A stretch of DNA of 64,000 nt, from the NCBI RefSeq assembly GCF_001866055.1, contig NZ_MLQS01000007.1, forward strand, positions 65,355-129,354. Reading direction: 5' to 3'. Source of the DNA: Anaerobacillus alkalidiazotrophicus. GTDB lineage: Bacteria; Bacillota; Bacilli; Bacillales_H; Anaerobacillaceae. The position numbers and the translations under genes are program-made. Of the stretch, positions 27,502-36,775 are shown one piece after another. The stretch's first letter is position 1. Each line of letters starts with the position of its first letter. The notes beneath the pieces are model-generated. The model had not been told where the DNA came from and did not search any database. It saw nothing but the letters and a program-made list of their open reading frames with translations.

Positions 27502-27718
27502 ATAAAGCTGAACTTCAATCAGTGGGGGTTTTCCTTCATCCTACACTGATTGTTAGTTCAACTTATACCATGGGCATAAGAATAACTAATCATCAGCTTT
27601 CGCCGATGAAAGTTATTCTATATCGGACCTTTAGGGGCAGTTTATCCCCCACCTAAACTTCTCGATTTTCTTACGTTTTGAGGTGGGGGTCTTACTTGCC
27701 CCTTAAGTGTGGGATAAA
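27502..27718 (+). repeat. Repeat family B, full copy (B4)
   Basis: About 217 bp. Order: ATAAAGCTGAACTTCAATCA end; GGGGG/CCCCC hairpin; AGTTCAACTTATACCA; a stem with AATAACT arms around CAGCTTTCGCTGATG; ATATCGGACCTTTAGGGGCAG; CCCCCACCT...AGGTGGGGG stem; CTTAAGTGTGGGATAAA end. It lies between the xanthine dehydrogenase Mo and FeS subunit genes. Confidence 0.85.
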
Positions 27719-27757
27719 TTTCTAACTTGGAAACTGTCTAGCTTCAGCGCTTTTCTT
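27716..27757 (-). repeat. Repeat family C, minimal copy (C3) inside the 3' end of a gene
   Basis: On the minus strand: AAGAAAAGCGC joined directly to GAAGCTAGACAG and then TTTCCAAGTTAGAAATTT, i.e. the two ends of family C without the middle. The final codons and the stop codon of the Mo-subunit gene lie within it. Confidence 0.7.
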
Positions 27758-30007
27758 GCTGAAAATAGGTTCGAGGAGCGACTCCGGTTTTACTGGTAAT
27801 TTTGTCAACCATTTCCCTGTAGCTTGATTAATTGCAGCTACAATTGCAGGTGCAAGTGCTACTGTACCAACTTCACCTACACCACGGGGTCCGTACTGAT
27901 CATCTGGCAACAGTTTTTCGATTGCCTCTACAGATTGGCTAACGGGGACATCAAAAATCGTTGGTATCAAATACGTATCCAGATTTTTCGTCACATACTG
28001 GGCGACATCCATGACAGCATCTTCATGTAAAGTAAAACCGAGAGCCATGATCCCACCACCTTCTATTTGACCTAAGTAGCCCATTGGATTCACTACAGGA
28101 CCAGCTGCTACTACATGATCAATTTTGAAAACGTCTACCATCCCTGTGAGCAAGTTTACTTCTACTTCACAAACGACAGCCGTACAAGTATAAAGGTAAT
28201 GAGCACCAACAATAGGATCAGGTGTAGTGGGAAAATGGAATTCTCGTGAACATTCATAATGATTTATTTTAGCGAGTTCTTGATAAGTTATTACGCATTT
28301 TGATTGGTCAGCCACGTCAATCCAAATCCCTCCAGGTCCGGTTCTTAGTTTTTTCATTTCAATACCAGTTAGATTTGATGCTGCTTCAAATAATGCTTTA
28401 CAAAATGGTGGCTTTAAATGGTTTAAAGCTTGCCAAACCATGTTCGTAGTTCTTGATGCAGTAGAAGAACCACTTACCGGAACTCGATCTGTATCTCCGA
28501 TAATAATACTTATATCGTCTTTACTACATTGAAAATGATCTATCAATAATATTTCGATCGTACTAAGTAACCCTTGCCCCATTTCTTCATGACCAAATGC
28601 TACTTCAATTTTCCCTTCTTTATTTAATCTAATAGTACCTCCGCCGTGATCAGGGAGACCGTATCCGAGACCAGAACCATGCATCGCCATAGCTGCACCA
28701 ACCCCACGGCGGGCCCATGGTTTTTTTACGTTAGGTTTCTCAAATCTCTTTTTCCACAAGTCTGATTCTTGTATTTTTCCCCATACATCAGATGCTCCAG
28801 TTGTAGGTACAATTCTTTGTCCAAGTGGACCTAAATCATCTTTCTTTCGTAAATTAATAGATCGAAATTCCCATGGATCTAGCTCTACCTTAGCAGCTAG
28901 ACGGTCTATTTGACCTTCTAAAGCAAAAATTACTTGGTTTCCTCCAAATCCTCGAAACTCACCCGATACACCGTTATTCGTATAAACGGCTTTTCCATCC
29001 ACTTTTACATTTGGTATTTGATATGGACCGATACAATGTTCGGTTGCAAAGTTTAATACGGGAGCTCCTAACGTTGAATATGCGCCCGTATCAGATAAAA
29101 TCTTGACTTGATGAGCAATAATTTTCCCTTGTGAATCTGTTCCAGTTTTCATCTTTATTTTCATCGGATGACGCTTTAACCCAGCTTTTACAGATTCCCA
29201 TCTTGAAAAATGCATTTTTACTGGCATCCCAGTATGAAGTGCCAATAAGGCTCCATACGGTTGGACATTTAACTCATCTTTCCCACCAAATGAACCACCT
29301 ATTGGACTTGAAATCACACGAATTTTTTCTTCGGGAATGGCTAAAATTCTTGCTAATTGCATACGATCTTTATAGCCATGCTGAGTTGGAGCATATATTT
29401 CTATATTTCCTCCATCTGAAGGAACGAATAGGCCCCCTTCCGTCTCTAAATACGTATGCATTTGACGTGGAGTTATATAGGTTTCTTCTACAATAATTGA
29501 ACAGATTTGGAATGCAGCATCAATATCTCCTCGAAAATATTTCGTTTCATGGAGAATATTACCGTTCTCATGTAGCTTTGGTGCGGTGGGTACAAGTGCG
29601 GCTTCTGGAGAACTAAGTACTGGTAATTCTTCGTATTCTACTCTGATCAACTTTAAGGCCTCGGTAGCAATTTCTTCAGTCACTGCGGCAACACAGGCTA
29701 TCGCATCACCTTCATAGCGAACATGCTTGTCACAAAATACAGGTTGATCGGGTTGTGCAATACCAAATCCGTTTATTCCCGGTATATCAGAGTGTGTAAG
29801 AACAGCTTTGACGCCTTCGTAGACGATGGCTTTACTTATGTCTATTGATAAAATCTGAGCATGAGGGATACCACTTCGAAGTACTTTTCCATAGAGGACT
29901 TCAGGTAAAGTAAGGTCCGTTAAATAGCGAAGTTTCCCCGTTACTTTTTCTTCTCCATCAGGTCGAATTTTCCATTTCTCTCCTCTATTTTCACTATCCA
30001 ACCGCAT
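27722..30007 (-). CDS. pucD: Xanthine dehydrogenase molybdenum-binding subunit
   Basis: Large subunit of the xanthine dehydrogenase family, 761 residues, full length. The aldehyde-oxidase/xanthine-dehydrogenase a/b hammerhead spans about residues 15-125, followed by the molybdopterin-binding domain. Landmarks: GGSFGGKDE (about 244), GEFRGFGGNQ (about 339) and GVGEVGTVALAP near the end with the catalytic Glu. It hydroxylates hypoxanthine/xanthine to urate. The ATG at 30007 overlaps the FAD-subunit stop by 14 bases. The last residues (KKSAEARQFPS) are encoded by repeat C3, so the native C-terminus has been replaced. The substrate is inferred from the operon. Confidence 0.92.
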   Translation of the reverse strand: MRLDSENRGEKWKIRPDGEEKVTGKLRYLTDLTLPEVLYGKVLRSGIPHAQILSIDISKAIVYEGVKAVLTHSDIPGINGFGIAQPDQPVFCDKHVRYEGDAIACVAAVTEEIATEALKLIRVEYEELPVLSSPEAALVPTAPKLHENGNILHETKYFRGDIDAAFQICSIIVEETYITPRQMHTYLETEGGLFVPSDGGNIEIYAPTQHGYKDRMQLARILAIPEEKIRVISSPIGGSFGGKDELNVQPYGALLALHTGMPVKMHFSRWESVKAGLKRHPMKIKMKTGTDSQGKIIAHQVKILSDTGAYSTLGAPVLNFATEHCIGPYQIPNVKVDGKAVYTNNGVSGEFRGFGGNQVIFALEGQIDRLAAKVELDPWEFRSINLRKKDDLGPLGQRIVPTTGASDVWGKIQESDLWKKRFEKPNVKKPWARRGVGAAMAMHGSGLGYGLPDHGGGTIRLNKEGKIEVAFGHEEMGQGLLSTIEILLIDHFQCSKDDISIIIGDTDRVPVSGSSTASRTTNMVWQALNHLKPPFCKALFEAASNLTGIEMKKLRTGPGGIWIDVADQSKCVITYQELAKINHYECSREFHFPTTPDPIVGAHYLYTCTAVVCEVEVNLLTGMVDVFKIDHVVAAGPVVNPMGYLGQIEGGGIMALGFTLHEDAVMDVAQYVTKNLDTYLIPTIFDVPVSQSVEAIEKLLPDDQYGPRGVGEVGTVALAPAIVAAINQATGKWLTKLPVKPESLLEPIFSKKSAEARQFPS

Positions 30008-30902
30008 TTTGATCACCACCTTGTTCCACTATATTACACAATTCAGCCGTAATAAGATTTGCTGCAACTGTTTTTTTATATTGGTCAGTCATGAACGCAT
30101 CAGAAACTACCACATATTCATCGAAAATAGCAGTATGAACCTTTTTCAATAACGACAATGAAAACGGAAAGCCGTTGAGTACTCGTTCGGCCTCAAATAA
30201 CTTTATCGGTAATGAAGACCCACCTCCAACCGCTAATGTAACAGATTGAAAATTATTCAGGTTATTAATTTTTCCTTTTCCAGCAACAGAAACGATCGCT
30301 GGTGTGAACGTCTTCCTTCTTCCTATTTTTTTATGAAAATAGAATGATTTTTTTGAATTTTCTTCGAGAGGAATGTTGATATGAACTAGCAACCTAGTTT
30401 CATTCTTATGAGGTTCAAACTGACGGGTGATCAACCATTTTTCTAATAACTCCGACTCAAATAGCTTCCCATCATACCAAGTTAACTCCGCATCATAGAT
30501 TAATAATGCAGGTAATGTATCGCCTACCGCTGTAAGGATATTTCCACCAATAGTTGCCTGATTACGTATCGATGGTGCGGCAATTTTTTCACATGACATA
30601 ACTAAAGCTTCTGTATTTTTACGTAAAATTGGATTTTTAATACAATCAGCTATTGTTGTTGACGATCCAATTTTTACAAACTCTTGATTATTTTCAGTTC
30701 GTTGCACAATGATTTTCTTCAATTCTTCAAGAGATTCCAGACTAATAATGTCTGAAGGTGAATTAAGCAACCCTGCTTCCCACTGTGTTCGAAGCCAAGT
30801 GCCCCCTGAGACAAAACAACTTTGGTCAATTCCAGTTTGGCTATGAATGCTCCAAGCTTCTTGTAAGTTCTTTGGTCTCCATACTTTACATCTCGTTACC
30901 AT
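29994..30902 (-). CDS. pucC: Xanthine dehydrogenase FAD-binding subunit
   Basis: FAD subunit of a molybdenum hydroxylase (CoxM/XdhB type), 302 residues. Motif VSGGTWL near the N-terminus corresponds to the first FAD loop and APSIRNQATIGGNI (about 110) to the second; the C-terminal CO-dehydrogenase flavoprotein domain follows. It transfers electrons from the FeS subunit to NAD or another acceptor. AAAGGAGG precedes the ATG. It is coupled by overlap to the Mo-subunit gene; a family A repeat separates it from the upstream deaminase gene. Confidence 0.92.
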   Translation of the reverse strand: MVTRCKVWRPKNLQEAWSIHSQTGIDQSCFVSGGTWLRTQWEAGLLNSPSDIISLESLEELKKIIVQRTENNQEFVKIGSSTTIADCIKNPILRKNTEALVMSCEKIAAPSIRNQATIGGNILTAVGDTLPALLIYDAELTWYDGKLFESELLEKWLITRQFEPHKNETRLLVHINIPLEENSKKSFYFHKKIGRRKTFTPAIVSVAGKGKINNLNNFQSVTLAVGGGSSLPIKLFEAERVLNGFPFSLSLLKKVHTAIFDEYVVVSDAFMTDQYKKTVAANLITAELCNIVEQGGDQNAVG

Positions 30903-30961
30903 CGAATAGCCTCCTTTATTGTAAAAAATAAAAGTGAAGACCCAGTCTATTTTTAAACTTT

Positions 30962-31092
30962 AATCAAACTGATTTGTAGTTAAGTCATAGACGCCCACCT
31001 CTAAGCGTAGCGTAGGTGGGAACTTCCATTCAGGTGGAGTTGAGACTCCATCTGAATTTCCGATGTTCTAGCGAAGCTAGAACGAGTTCTCT
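30962..31092 (+). repeat. Repeat family A copy (A4)
   Basis: Full-length, all three hairpins intact. It lies inside the purine operon between the deaminase stop and the FAD-subunit gene, in the opposite orientation to transcription. Confidence 0.8.
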
Positions 31093-31116
31093 TGAGCAAA
31101 AAGTAAGTAACTACTA

Positions 31117-32451
31117 TTAAATATTTGGCATTTTTTTTATCAATCTTTTAATCGATCGATTAGCCCCTTCTAATACATCTTCTTTATTCATAGTTTTCAT
31201 AATTCTATTTTCCATAACGACCTTTCCATTAATAATTGTCGTCTCAACATCGGCACGTGTCGCAGAATAAACAATTCTTGAAATAGGATTCACATCAAAC
31301 ATAGGATACGTATGAAAATCGTTTAAATTTAAAATGACAAGATCTGCTTTTTTTCCAACTTCGATACTACCAATTTCATTGCCCATCCCTACGGCTTTCG
31401 CTCCACCAATCGTAGCCATTTTAAAAACGGTTTGTGCATCCATGGCTGTAGGTCCGTGAAAAGGTTTTTGAATAAGCGCAGCAAGTCTCATTTCATTAAA
31501 CATATCTAAATTATTATTACACGGGGCACCATCCGCACCTAAACTAACTGAAATATCTTGGTCTAATAAGTTCGGTACATTAGCAATACCAGAAGCTAGC
31601 TTTAAATTTGAACCAGGACAATGACTTATATTTACTTTTTTTTCTTTGATGATTCTTTTTTCTTCTTCATCTAACCAGACACAGTGCGCTAAAATTAACC
31701 TTTCATTAGCTAGTTCAAGATGGTCTAGGTACGTAACATTCCTCATACCTGTTTCATACTCGACAATTTCAATTTCACCCCGATTTTCTGATGCGTGAGT
31801 ATGCACATAAACATGATAAAGATTAGATAATCTACTCACTTCTTTTAATAATTCCTCAGAACAAGAGACTACAAATCGTGGTGAAAAAGCGTATTTAATT
31901 CGACCTTGATCATACATGTTCCATTTTTCAAGTAAATCAACACTTTTTTGGATTGACTCTATTGTATTTTCTTGTAAATTTTTAGGTACTTCGTTTCCCT
32001 TATCCATCATGACCTTACCTGATAATGCACGAATACCACTCGCAGCAATTGCTTGAAAAGCAAAATCTGTGTGATGTACTGTCTCCATATCGACAATCGT
32101 CGTCGTCCCACTTTGTATTAACTCACCAATACCTAATAGAGCAGAATAATATATGGACTCTTCATCATGAGCAGCCTCGAGTGGCCATATTTTTTTCTTT
32201 AACCAATCTAGTAACTCTAAATCATCTGCTTTTCCTCTAAATAACGTTTGACATAAATGGATATGTGTTTGAACAAATCCTGGGATGATTGTTCTGCCTT
32301 TACCATTAATGACTTTATCTGCATGACTGATCGGTAAATTCTCACCTATTTGATTGATTAAATCATCTTCAACATAAATATCCCCAACAAAAATATCGTT
32401 TTTTTCATTCATCGTAACGATTTCTATGTTTTTAATTAACAAGTTTGCCAT
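31117..32451 (-). CDS. Amidohydrolase-family purine/nucleoside deaminase (TRZ/ATZ type)
   Basis: Zinc amidohydrolase of 444 residues. Metal ligands: HIHLCQTLFRG (H-x-H, about 62), HTHASE (about 208), AHC (about 245), SLGADGAPCNNN (Asp about 297). The sequence is closest to the family annotated as 5'-deoxyadenosine/methylthioadenosine/S-adenosylhomocysteine deaminases. Yet it heads a xanthine dehydrogenase cluster and has a guanine-class aptamer in its leader, which suggests a purine base such as guanine as substrate. GAGGTG precedes the ATG. I would not fix the substrate without assay. Confidence 0.85.
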   Translation of the reverse strand: MANLLIKNIEIVTMNEKNDIFVGDIYVEDDLINQIGENLPISHADKVINGKGRTIIPGFVQTHIHLCQTLFRGKADDLELLDWLKKKIWPLEAAHDEESIYYSALLGIGELIQSGTTTIVDMETVHHTDFAFQAIAASGIRALSGKVMMDKGNEVPKNLQENTIESIQKSVDLLEKWNMYDQGRIKYAFSPRFVVSCSEELLKEVSRLSNLYHVYVHTHASENRGEIEIVEYETGMRNVTYLDHLELANERLILAHCVWLDEEEKRIIKEKKVNISHCPGSNLKLASGIANVPNLLDQDISVSLGADGAPCNNNLDMFNEMRLAALIQKPFHGPTAMDAQTVFKMATIGGAKAVGMGNEIGSIEVGKKADLVILNLNDFHTYPMFDVNPISRIVYSATRADVETTIINGKVVMENRIMKTMNKEDVLEGANRSIKRLIKKMPNI

Positions 32452-32507
32452 CTATATTCACCTCATTAGTAATACATAGGGCCTAAGGTTATTTGCGAAC
32501 GTCAAAG

Positions 32508-32611
32508 AGACCTGACCGCAAAAATAAACCCTTTAGGAATATTTTTCGTAGCCAGGTCTTTTACGGTGCCTTGTAGAAACCCCCAAACCATATTTTTGAG
32601 GTTATACGAAA
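32508..32611 (-). promoter_or_regulatory. Purine (guanine-class) riboswitch candidate
   Basis: On the minus strand the aptamer spans 32611-32544. P1 is TTTCGTA/TACGAAA (7 bp). J1/2 is TATAAC. P2 is CTCAAA/TTTGGG with loop AATATGG. J2/3 is TTTCTAC. L3 is CCGTAAA, and J3/1 ends GGCTA with the specificity position a C (guanine type). P3 is poor, with three mismatches. The P3/P1 3' strand (32559-32540) can instead pair with 32526-32508 (AGACCTG with CAGGTCT, AAAAATA with TATTTTT), giving an alternative hairpin followed by TCTCTTT. This is the layout of an ON switch. The deaminase start codon is 57 bases further on. Confidence 0.72.
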
Positions 32612-32976
32612 TAGTAACGTATTAAACTTATGAGTCAATCATAAATCGAAACTGACATTTAAACTATAAAAATGGTAGAAAATATCTCAAATATAATTCA
32701 GTACCAAACGCTTATTGAAACATGCGATGTTTACTGTTATTGGTGACCGTTTCTTTATTACGCTAGCTTCAAAATTTTCCAACTTGGAAAAGAGATATTG
32801 AAAAACTCAATCCCTTTTGAGAACCTTTGATTACTATAGCAACATGATACTTAAATTTTTTCTAGAAAAATAGGCGTAACTTTTAATTACTCTTAATAGA
32901 ATCTAATAGACGCGGCAATAACGTTATGAAACTTCAGTAAATGACGTAACAAAAATAATAACATGAAGGAGTTGAT
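32612..32976. other. Divergent promoter region
   Basis: AT-rich region between the riboswitch and the next plus-strand gene. A short palindrome TTCCAACTTGGAA lies near 32779. No gene was seen. Confidence 0.4.
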
Positions 32977-33501
32977 ATGATGATTTACCAAAAAATCCAA
33001 AGTAATTATAAACCTACGTATGCCAAATCACTTAGAAGCCGTCTATTCAATACGTCTTTCTTGCGCGAGTATGGAAATATTATGACAACGATTATTGACT
33101 CAAATGAATTTTGGAATAACTTAAGACAACGTGTTGATTTTCTTGTTTATGCTAATGTTCTTAAATATAGTTCTTTTGATAAAATTAACCCCGAAGAAAC
33201 CAATATAATAGAAGCTAATTTCTTATTTGAACAGATTGAGAAAGAGATTAAATCACTAAATTTAGATTATGAAGAAATTTTGATCGATGAGCTATTCCGC
33301 CAGTTTACTAGATGCATCAATGGGAAGTTCATTTATTCAAACAATGATTATGAGTATTTTTCTGCACCTTATTTTTCAAGTGAAGTCTATGGCAATATCC
33401 CAGACCAAGGTACGATATATTTAGACAACCTAACTACCGATTTGTTTGATGAGCCTTTAGAAGATCTTATCAAAGCCATCACAATAAGGATGGAAAAGTA
33501 G
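32977..33501 (+). CDS. Hypothetical protein, 174 residues
   Basis: Not recognised. Soluble and mostly helical by composition, rich in Asn, Tyr, Phe and acidic residues, with no signal peptide, membrane segment or clear motif. Two ATGs in tandem follow AAGGAG; the codon bias resembles neighbouring genes. It stands alone between the divergent purine operon and the convergent tld operon, and is followed by a strong hairpin (33623-33664). Confidence 0.65.
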   Translation: MMIYQKIQSNYKPTYAKSLRSRLFNTSFLREYGNIMTTIIDSNEFWNNLRQRVDFLVYANVLKYSSFDKINPEETNIIEANFLFEQIEKEIKSLNLDYEEILIDELFRQFTRCINGKFIYSNNDYEYFSAPYFSSEVYGNIPDQGTIYLDNLTTDLFDEPLEDLIKAITIRMEK

Positions 33502-33622
33502 TCTTTTTAGAGCATGCCTAACACTCACTGACAAAACCTGGTAATTTTTTTACGTTTCCATTGATTGAGAAAGAGCTGACACCCTAATAAGACGTTTCCT
33601 TTTGGGTGATCATTCACATATA

Positions 33623-33664
33623 AAACCTTCAATCAGTACGAGTTTCCGCACTGATTGAAGGTTT
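33623..33664. terminator. Perfect 15-bp hairpin, probable terminator
   Basis: AAACCTTCAATCAGT with its complement, 12-base loop, between converging genes. The CTTCAATCAGT core matches the left hairpin of repeat family B, so it may be a degenerate copy. Confidence 0.6.
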
Positions 33665-33719
33665 AGCAAAAATCTCAGTCGCCATTTATCCGCTATATAT
33701 AAATTTAATCTCCCACTAA

Positions 33720-35075
33720 CTACTCCCCGGATACGGCTAGTCTTTTAATTTTTAATGATGGAGAACCAATATACCCTCCTGATGGCATACCAAAGTCTAA
33801 ATCATTAGCAACAGTCTCAATCTCTTCTAACATTGTATAAAAATTTCCAGCGATAGTAATTTGGTTTACAGGCCGTTCAATAACTCCAGCTTTTACAACA
33901 TACCCATTTGCTGACAATGAGAAGTCACCAGAAATTGCATTTGCTCCTGAATGGAGACCTTGTAAGTCCGTAATCACAATCGCTTCTTTTTCAGATGCTA
34001 CTAATTGTTCATATGTTTTTTCTCCTGGCTCTATAAACAAATTAGAAGGAGCTATCGTCATTGTTCCTTTATAAGAAGACTTTGCACCATGACCTGTAGG
34101 AGGTATTTGATCTTTTGTCGCTGATTTCAAATTGTGTAAATACGTTTTTAAGACACCTTTTTCAACGACTTGTAACCGTTGTGTCGCAACCCCCTCACTA
34201 TCAAAAGATCGACTCATAAAACCACTCTTTAAAAAAGGATCATCAACAATGGTAACGTATGAGTTTGCTATACTTTTACCTAATTTGTTTGCTAGTTTTG
34301 ATTTACCTTTATGAACGTTATCCGCTGAAAACGAAGGAGTAAACACTCGTAATAATGCAGCCGCTGCTTTATTTCTTAAAATTATGGGGTAATCTTTACT
34401 AGCGATCGAAGTTGCCCCTAGAGTACTTAGTGCTTCTTCAACTACTTCAGTTGCCAGTGCAGTTGCGTCAAACGTTGAAAAATCTCTCGCTAATGTAACC
34501 TTAGATGCAGTTTTAATATCCTCTCCATCTTTTACAACGACAGAAATATACGTATACACGACATTCCCTTTTTCGTACTTTTCAAGTCCCTTTGTATTGG
34601 CAATCATTTTTTCTGAAGCTACAGATTCTAGTAAGCAATAATTAACACTTGTTACTTTGTCACTTAATGAAAAGCAAATAGTTTCGATTTTTTTCAGCAA
34701 GTTTATTTTCTCTTCATTCGTTACTGATGCTAATTTTTCAGAATATAATTCGATTTCTTCGTATTTTTCCGAACCTGAAAAAATGATTTCATTGTCTTCA
34801 CTATCAATAATTGTTGCATTCTCTTTTGCTTCCTCAAGTAAAAACTGTATCGATTCTTCATCAATTTTTTCCGTATAGGCATAGCCCATTTTCCCCTGAT
34901 AAATACCGCGAAATGATACACCACCTACATTTGCGATACTAAAACTATCAACGTCACCTTTATAGATTTTTGTACTAAATTTGCCGCCACTTTGATAATA
35001 CAATTCCATCTCTGAAAAACCATAGTCTTTTCCTTTGGTAAAGAGGCTATTCTTAAAATTTAATATGTCCATCAT
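33720..35075 (-). CDS. tldE: TldE/PmbA-type metallopeptidase subunit
   Basis: Partner subunit of the TldD/TldE heterodimeric protease, 451 residues, as expected. It has the PmbA/TldE fold but lacks an HExxxH motif, which is supplied by TldD. Conserved stretches include FSADNVHKGKSKLANKLG, DSEGVATQR and SGANAISGDFSLSANGYV. The complex trims modified or unfolded peptides; in enterobacteria it matures microcin B17. The ATG shares its first base with the tldD stop codon (TAATG), so the two are translationally coupled. No bacteriocin gene is nearby. Confidence 0.9.
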   Translation of the reverse strand: MMDILNFKNSLFTKGKDYGFSEMELYYQSGGKFSTKIYKGDVDSFSIANVGGVSFRGIYQGKMGYAYTEKIDEESIQFLLEEAKENATIIDSEDNEIIFSGSEKYEEIELYSEKLASVTNEEKINLLKKIETICFSLSDKVTSVNYCLLESVASEKMIANTKGLEKYEKGNVVYTYISVVVKDGEDIKTASKVTLARDFSTFDATALATEVVEEALSTLGATSIASKDYPIILRNKAAAALLRVFTPSFSADNVHKGKSKLANKLGKSIANSYVTIVDDPFLKSGFMSRSFDSEGVATQRLQVVEKGVLKTYLHNLKSATKDQIPPTGHGAKSSYKGTMTIAPSNLFIEPGEKTYEQLVASEKEAIVITDLQGLHSGANAISGDFSLSANGYVVKAGVIERPVNQITIAGNFYTMLEEIETVANDLDFGMPSGGYIGSPSLKIKRLAVSGE

Positions 35076-36463
35076 TATTTCCCCTTTCTCCCACCAACCG
35101 TAATCTCACTAACACGGATCATTGGTTGCCCTACATTTACGGGAATTGAACCACTAGATGACCCACACATTCCTTGCCCGTGAGCCAAGTTGTTTCCAAC
35201 CATATCCACTTTTTGAAGTGTTGTCGGACCATTTCCAATTAATGTTGCACCTCGAACCGGTTCTGCGATTTTCCCATTACGAACGATATATCCTTCATTT
35301 ATCGCAAAATTGTAATCACCTGTAGCAGGGTTTACGGAACCACCACCCATATACTTCGCGTAAATTCCAAACTCGGTATTCGCAATAATTTCTTCAGGTG
35401 TTGATTTTCCAGGTGCAATGAATGTATTGGTCATTCTTGAGGTCGGAGCATATTTATATGATTCTCGTCGACCAGAACCAGTAGATGTTGTTCCCATTCG
35501 TCTAGCTCCTAATTTATCAACCAAATAACCTTTTAATATACCATTTTCGATAAGGACATTTTTACGTGTCATTTCACCTTCATCATCTACATTGGCAGAG
35601 CCCCATTCATTAGCCAAAGTCCCGTCATCAATATACGTCACAAATTCTGGAGCAACTCGCTCGCCAATTCGATCAGCAAAAACCGAGTTTTTCTTCGCAA
35701 CCGATGTTGTTTCTAATCCGTGCCCACACGCTTCATGGAAAATAACACCTCCAAACTCGTTATCGATGATTACCGGGAACTTTCCACTTGGACATTCTTT
35801 TGCATGGAGCATTGTTACTGCAATTCTAGCAGCCTCTTCACTGTAATGTTTTAAATCAAGTTGTTCTAATAATTCAAATCCTTTATGAGCACCAGGTGAA
35901 TAAGAACCCGTTTGCATTTGATTCCCTTGAGTTGCTACTGTTTGGATCGCTAAACGAGTACGAATCCTTTCATCTTCGACTAATCGGCCTTCAGAATTTG
36001 CGATTTGTACTCGTTGCTGCTCGTCCCGATAGCCAACTGTTACTTGTGAAATATGTTCATGGTAATTTTTTGCAGTTTGATAGATATCTCTCATGACATT
36101 TATTTTTTGTAATTTCGGTACTTGCCTTGGTGTATGTACAATTGAATGTTGGTTTGTGAATGAACGACAAGTAAAATTTAATATGACGTCATTTGGTTGT
36201 CCTTTCATTGCTTGTGCAGCTTCTCGAGCGACTTTAACTAACTTATCTCTATCGTGTTCATTCGTATAGGCGTAGACACTATTAACCCCTTGAAAAATTC
36301 GAATACCAATCCCATAGTCCCTACCAGAGATACACTTTTCAACTTTCCCACCGACTAGTGAAATATTTGTATTACTTTTATCTTCTACAAAAACTTCAGC
36401 AAAATCGCCTCCTGTACTTAATGCTGCAGTAATTAAATCTTCAATAATTGATTGATGAAGCAT
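35075..36463 (-). CDS. tldD: TldD metalloprotease subunit
   Basis: Catalytic subunit of the TldD/TldE protease, 462 residues. The zinc-binding HEACGH motif is near residue 240 in GGVIFHEACGHGLE; GSANVDDEGEMTRKN and MCGSSSGSIPVNVGQP are family hallmarks. It acts in the cytoplasm on unstructured peptides. GGGAGGGG precedes the ATG. It forms a two-gene operon with tldE directly downstream. Confidence 0.92.
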   Translation of the reverse strand: MLHQSIIEDLITAALSTGGDFAEVFVEDKSNTNISLVGGKVEKCISGRDYGIGIRIFQGVNSVYAYTNEHDRDKLVKVAREAAQAMKGQPNDVILNFTCRSFTNQHSIVHTPRQVPKLQKINVMRDIYQTAKNYHEHISQVTVGYRDEQQRVQIANSEGRLVEDERIRTRLAIQTVATQGNQMQTGSYSPGAHKGFELLEQLDLKHYSEEAARIAVTMLHAKECPSGKFPVIIDNEFGGVIFHEACGHGLETTSVAKKNSVFADRIGERVAPEFVTYIDDGTLANEWGSANVDDEGEMTRKNVLIENGILKGYLVDKLGARRMGTTSTGSGRRESYKYAPTSRMTNTFIAPGKSTPEEIIANTEFGIYAKYMGGGSVNPATGDYNFAINEGYIVRNGKIAEPVRGATLIGNGPTTLQKVDMVGNNLAHGQGMCGSSSGSIPVNVGQPMIRVSEITVGGRKGK

Positions 36464-36731
36464 TTTTTCCCCTCCCTAAATTTCATGGTGTTTGATTAGC
36501 ACCTTAATACAAGAACGTTCTTTTTACCCGTTTCAAAATATAAATTTACTTTCTCGTTCGAAAAAAAACATTCATTGAGGTATGACATCTTATGGATACC
36601 TCTACGTTGAATCGAAGCTTCCATTTCAACGTACTTCTAGAATATCTAAAATAATAGATGAAAGAAATAGATTCGACGATAAAGTATCTTTTTTATAATT
36701 TAACCCTTTAGCGAAGTAAAACTTAAAGTAC
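36464..36731. other. Gene-free stretch upstream of tldD
   Basis: Holds the tldD leader and the tail of the glp operon. An A-run lies near 36560. No reading frame or strong repeat was seen. Confidence 0.4.
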
Positions 36732-36767
36732 AAAAAAGACATGAACAAAACAGTCCATATCTTTTTT
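36732..36767 (-). terminator. glpABC terminator
   Basis: On the minus strand AAAAAAGATATG pairs with CATGTCTTTTTT (one G-T wobble) around a 12-base loop, 9 bases after the glpC stop. Confidence 0.8.
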
Positions 36768-36775
36768 GATTACCT

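Noticed and set aside
29131..29496. 121-codon open frame antisense to the xanthine dehydrogenase Mo subunit
   Set aside because: It lies wholly inside a strongly conserved gene and has no ribosome site; it mirrors codon usage of the sense strand.
32544..32611. Adenine-type purine aptamer
   Set aside because: The specificity base ahead of UA is C, not U.
33720..36463. tldD/tldE as part of a bacteriocin cluster
   Set aside because: No precursor peptide, cyclodehydratase or exporter lies nearby; the pair is also widespread as a housekeeping protease.
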